A DNA stretch of 6,210 bases from DATDMG01 sp036518955 (GTDB lineage: Bacteria > Actinomycetota > Actinomycetes > Actinomycetales > Kineosporiaceae), in contig DATDMG010000392.1 in the NCBI GenBank assembly GCA_036518955.1, forward strand, positions 1 to 6,210, in the 5' to 3' direction. The stretch's first letter is position 1, and every line of letters begins with the position of its first letter. A model generated the notes under the pieces. The model was not told the DNA's origin. It made no database searches and was given only the letters and a program-made list of their open reading frames with translations. The translations under genes and the position numbers were made by a program. Of the stretch, positions 5,505-6,210 are shown in pieces.

Positions 5505-5895
5505 CGCGCTCCATCGCCTCGCAGGGCCAGGACGTGAGCGGCGGCGTCGGTCCGCCCTGCTCCCAGCCCACCATTGCCGATGGAGGCCCCGCGGGTAAGC
5601 CTCTCCGCCCGACATGACGAACCTGCTGTCCGGACGCGTCGTGACGGTGGGCACTCGATCGAGGCATCGTGGACGGCTGCGACCCCTGGCGTCGTCCGCC
5701 AGGGCCGCCACGTGCAAGCCGACGGTGAGCGGCTCGTCGTCGCCGTCCGGCACCAGGGCCTTGCCGGCGGCGGACGACGTCGTAGCGGCGTAGACGACAG
5801 GGTTGTGTCGGCAAGGTGTCCGCGGACCGCGCACCAACCAGACCGCGGATCGCGTCGTCGACGGCGGCAGGGTCGGATGCTGCAAAAGTTGCCAC
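5501..5895 (-). pseudogene. Decayed or frameshifted small gene coupled upstream of the P450, unidentified
   Basis: Three successive minus-strand frames look coding in turn. From GTG 5895 comes VATFAASDPAAVDDAIRGLV and, further on, DTLPTQP. Next, 5792-5688 in a second frame encodes YAATTSSAAGKALVPDG and VGLHVAALADDA, with 34 of 35 codons ending in G or C. Then a third frame ends with RTDAAAHVLALRGDGAR and a TGA at 5503-5501 that overlaps the P450 start as ATGA. The total length, about 131 codons, is not a multiple of three, so at least one net shift is needed. The ATGA overlap is the usual layout of translationally coupled genes. I do not recognise the protein. It may be a real small gene with two frameshifts, or chance open frames in G+C-rich DNA. 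Its proximity to the P450 would suggest a shared pathway. Confidence 0.35.
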
Positions 5896-5927
5896 GCGTA
5901 CTAGGTGCCTTTGCTAAGGTCCTCCCG

Positions 5928-5936
5928 ATCTTATCA
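5928..5936 (-). promoter_or_regulatory. Candidate extended -10 element for the P450 transcription unit
   Basis: On the minus strand TGATAAGAT fits an extended -10 (TG-n-TAnnnT), about 30 bases before the GTG at 5895 and in an A/T-richer pocket of a divergent intergenic region. No good -35 lies 16-18 bases upstream, so the call rests on this short motif alone. Confidence 0.3.
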
Positions 5937-6029
5937 GGTATCGCGGTTCCGTGGGGCTTGTCGCCCTGGACCCCTGGAAGTCACGGCTGGCGCGGCTCGT
6001 CCGCCTCGCGCATAGGATCGGGGGACTCG

Positions 6030-6210
6030 ATGCGCCACCGGACGGGGTCGACGTCACCCCGTCGCGTTGGGCGGGGGACGACGGGGTGGCTCCGCGGTTC
6101 GTGGTCCGCCGTGACCTCGGGCCTGGTAGCTGTCGCCTTGGTGGCGTCCGGGAGTGGGCCGGCCGCTGCCGCAACTACTCCCACGGCTACCGCCTCAGGC
6201 TCCCCCACCC
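6030..6210 (+). CDS. Exported protein, N-terminal 60 residues (runs off the right edge)
   Basis: From ATG 6030 the frame is open to the window end. It begins with a strongly basic region (MRHRTGSTSPRRVGRG), followed by a hydrophobic core (SGLVAVALVASG, about residues 34-45) and an Ala-rich cleavage-like site (GPAAAA-TTPT). After that it turns into a Thr/Ala/Ser/Pro-rich stretch typical of a linker behind the signal peptide. A purine-rich GGGGGA (6020-6025) lies four bases before the ATG. No better start is visible upstream in frame. The twin Arg (residues 11-12) lacks the hydrophobic FLK-type continuation of a Tat signal, so Sec export is more likely. The mature function is outside the window. 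The gene is divergent from the P450 unit. The opposite strand is also open here but gives a Pro/Arg-rich frame without domain features. Confidence 0.7.
   Translation, partial: MRHRTGSTSPRRVGRGTTGWLRGSWSAVTSGLVAVALVASGSGPAAAATTPTATASGSPT

Noticed and set aside
4878..5537. A 219-codon plus-strand open frame opposite the P450
   Set aside because: It is antisense to a gene with clear P450 motifs and shows no domain of its own.
5614..5805. A short plus-strand frame starting at ATG 5614 opposite the remnant upstream of the P450
   Set aside because: It has no ribosome site, and its codons mirror the strongly coding minus-strand segment at 5688-5792.
5914..6208. Two minus-strand open frames near the right edge
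   Set aside because: Both are Pro/Arg/Thr-rich without motifs and lie opposite a convincing signal peptide on the plus strand.
1..6210. CRISPR array, tRNA, rRNA or plasmid origin
   Set aside because: No regularly spaced direct repeats other than the in-gene repeats described, no cloverleaf, and no rRNA-like stretch were found on reading both strands.

Overview
The window is high G+C DNA whose genes use G or C at almost every third codon position. The families present (an ISL3 transposase end, a DDE transposase of the kind common in Streptomyces, Frankia and Micromonospora, a secreted deacetylase with FG-GAP/VCBS-type repeats, and a class I bacterial cytochrome P450) point to a filamentous actinomycete. 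I cannot name the genus from sequence alone. The window reads as an accessory region with several layers of gene decay.

Left third (1-2132): the C-terminus of an ISL3-type transposase runs in from the left edge and stops at 183. It abuts a Hint (intein-like/pretoxin-HINT) remnant that carries a one-base frameshift near 349. The remnant is interrupted at 507 by an apparently intact 1.62 kb insertion sequence. That IS has 14 bp terminal inverted repeats, a 5 bp flanking direct repeat (CTGAG), and a complete 493-residue transposase with D113, D210 and E365. Upstream of the transposase start, an 11 bp perfect inverted repeat folds over the ribosome binding site.

Middle (2173-4155, minus strand): one large gene encodes a secreted polysaccharide deacetylase (CE4) followed by five C-terminal repeats with an exact 50-residue period. 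A 327 bp intergenic stretch upstream holds its strong Shine-Dalgarno site. The same stretch also holds a hairpin that probably terminates transcription from the P450 gene further upstream.

Right third (4156-6210): a cytochrome P450 gene on the minus strand resembles actinomycete terpene-oxidising P450s and keeps all its hallmark motifs. It is split by a single-base frameshift at a GGGGCCCC tract. Its start codon overlaps the stop of a decayed upstream reading frame (ATGA), suggesting a former translationally coupled pair. Divergently, from 6030, the N-terminus of an exported protein runs off the right edge.

How the parts fit: the deacetylase and P450 share a strand but look like separate transcription units. 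The IS and Hint debris sit tail-to-tail with the deacetylase gene. I find no CRISPR array, tRNA, rRNA or convincing new multi-gene system. The most interesting items are the RBS-masking hairpin of the IS, the regular repeat architecture of the deacetylase, and the broken P450 with its coupled upstream remnant.
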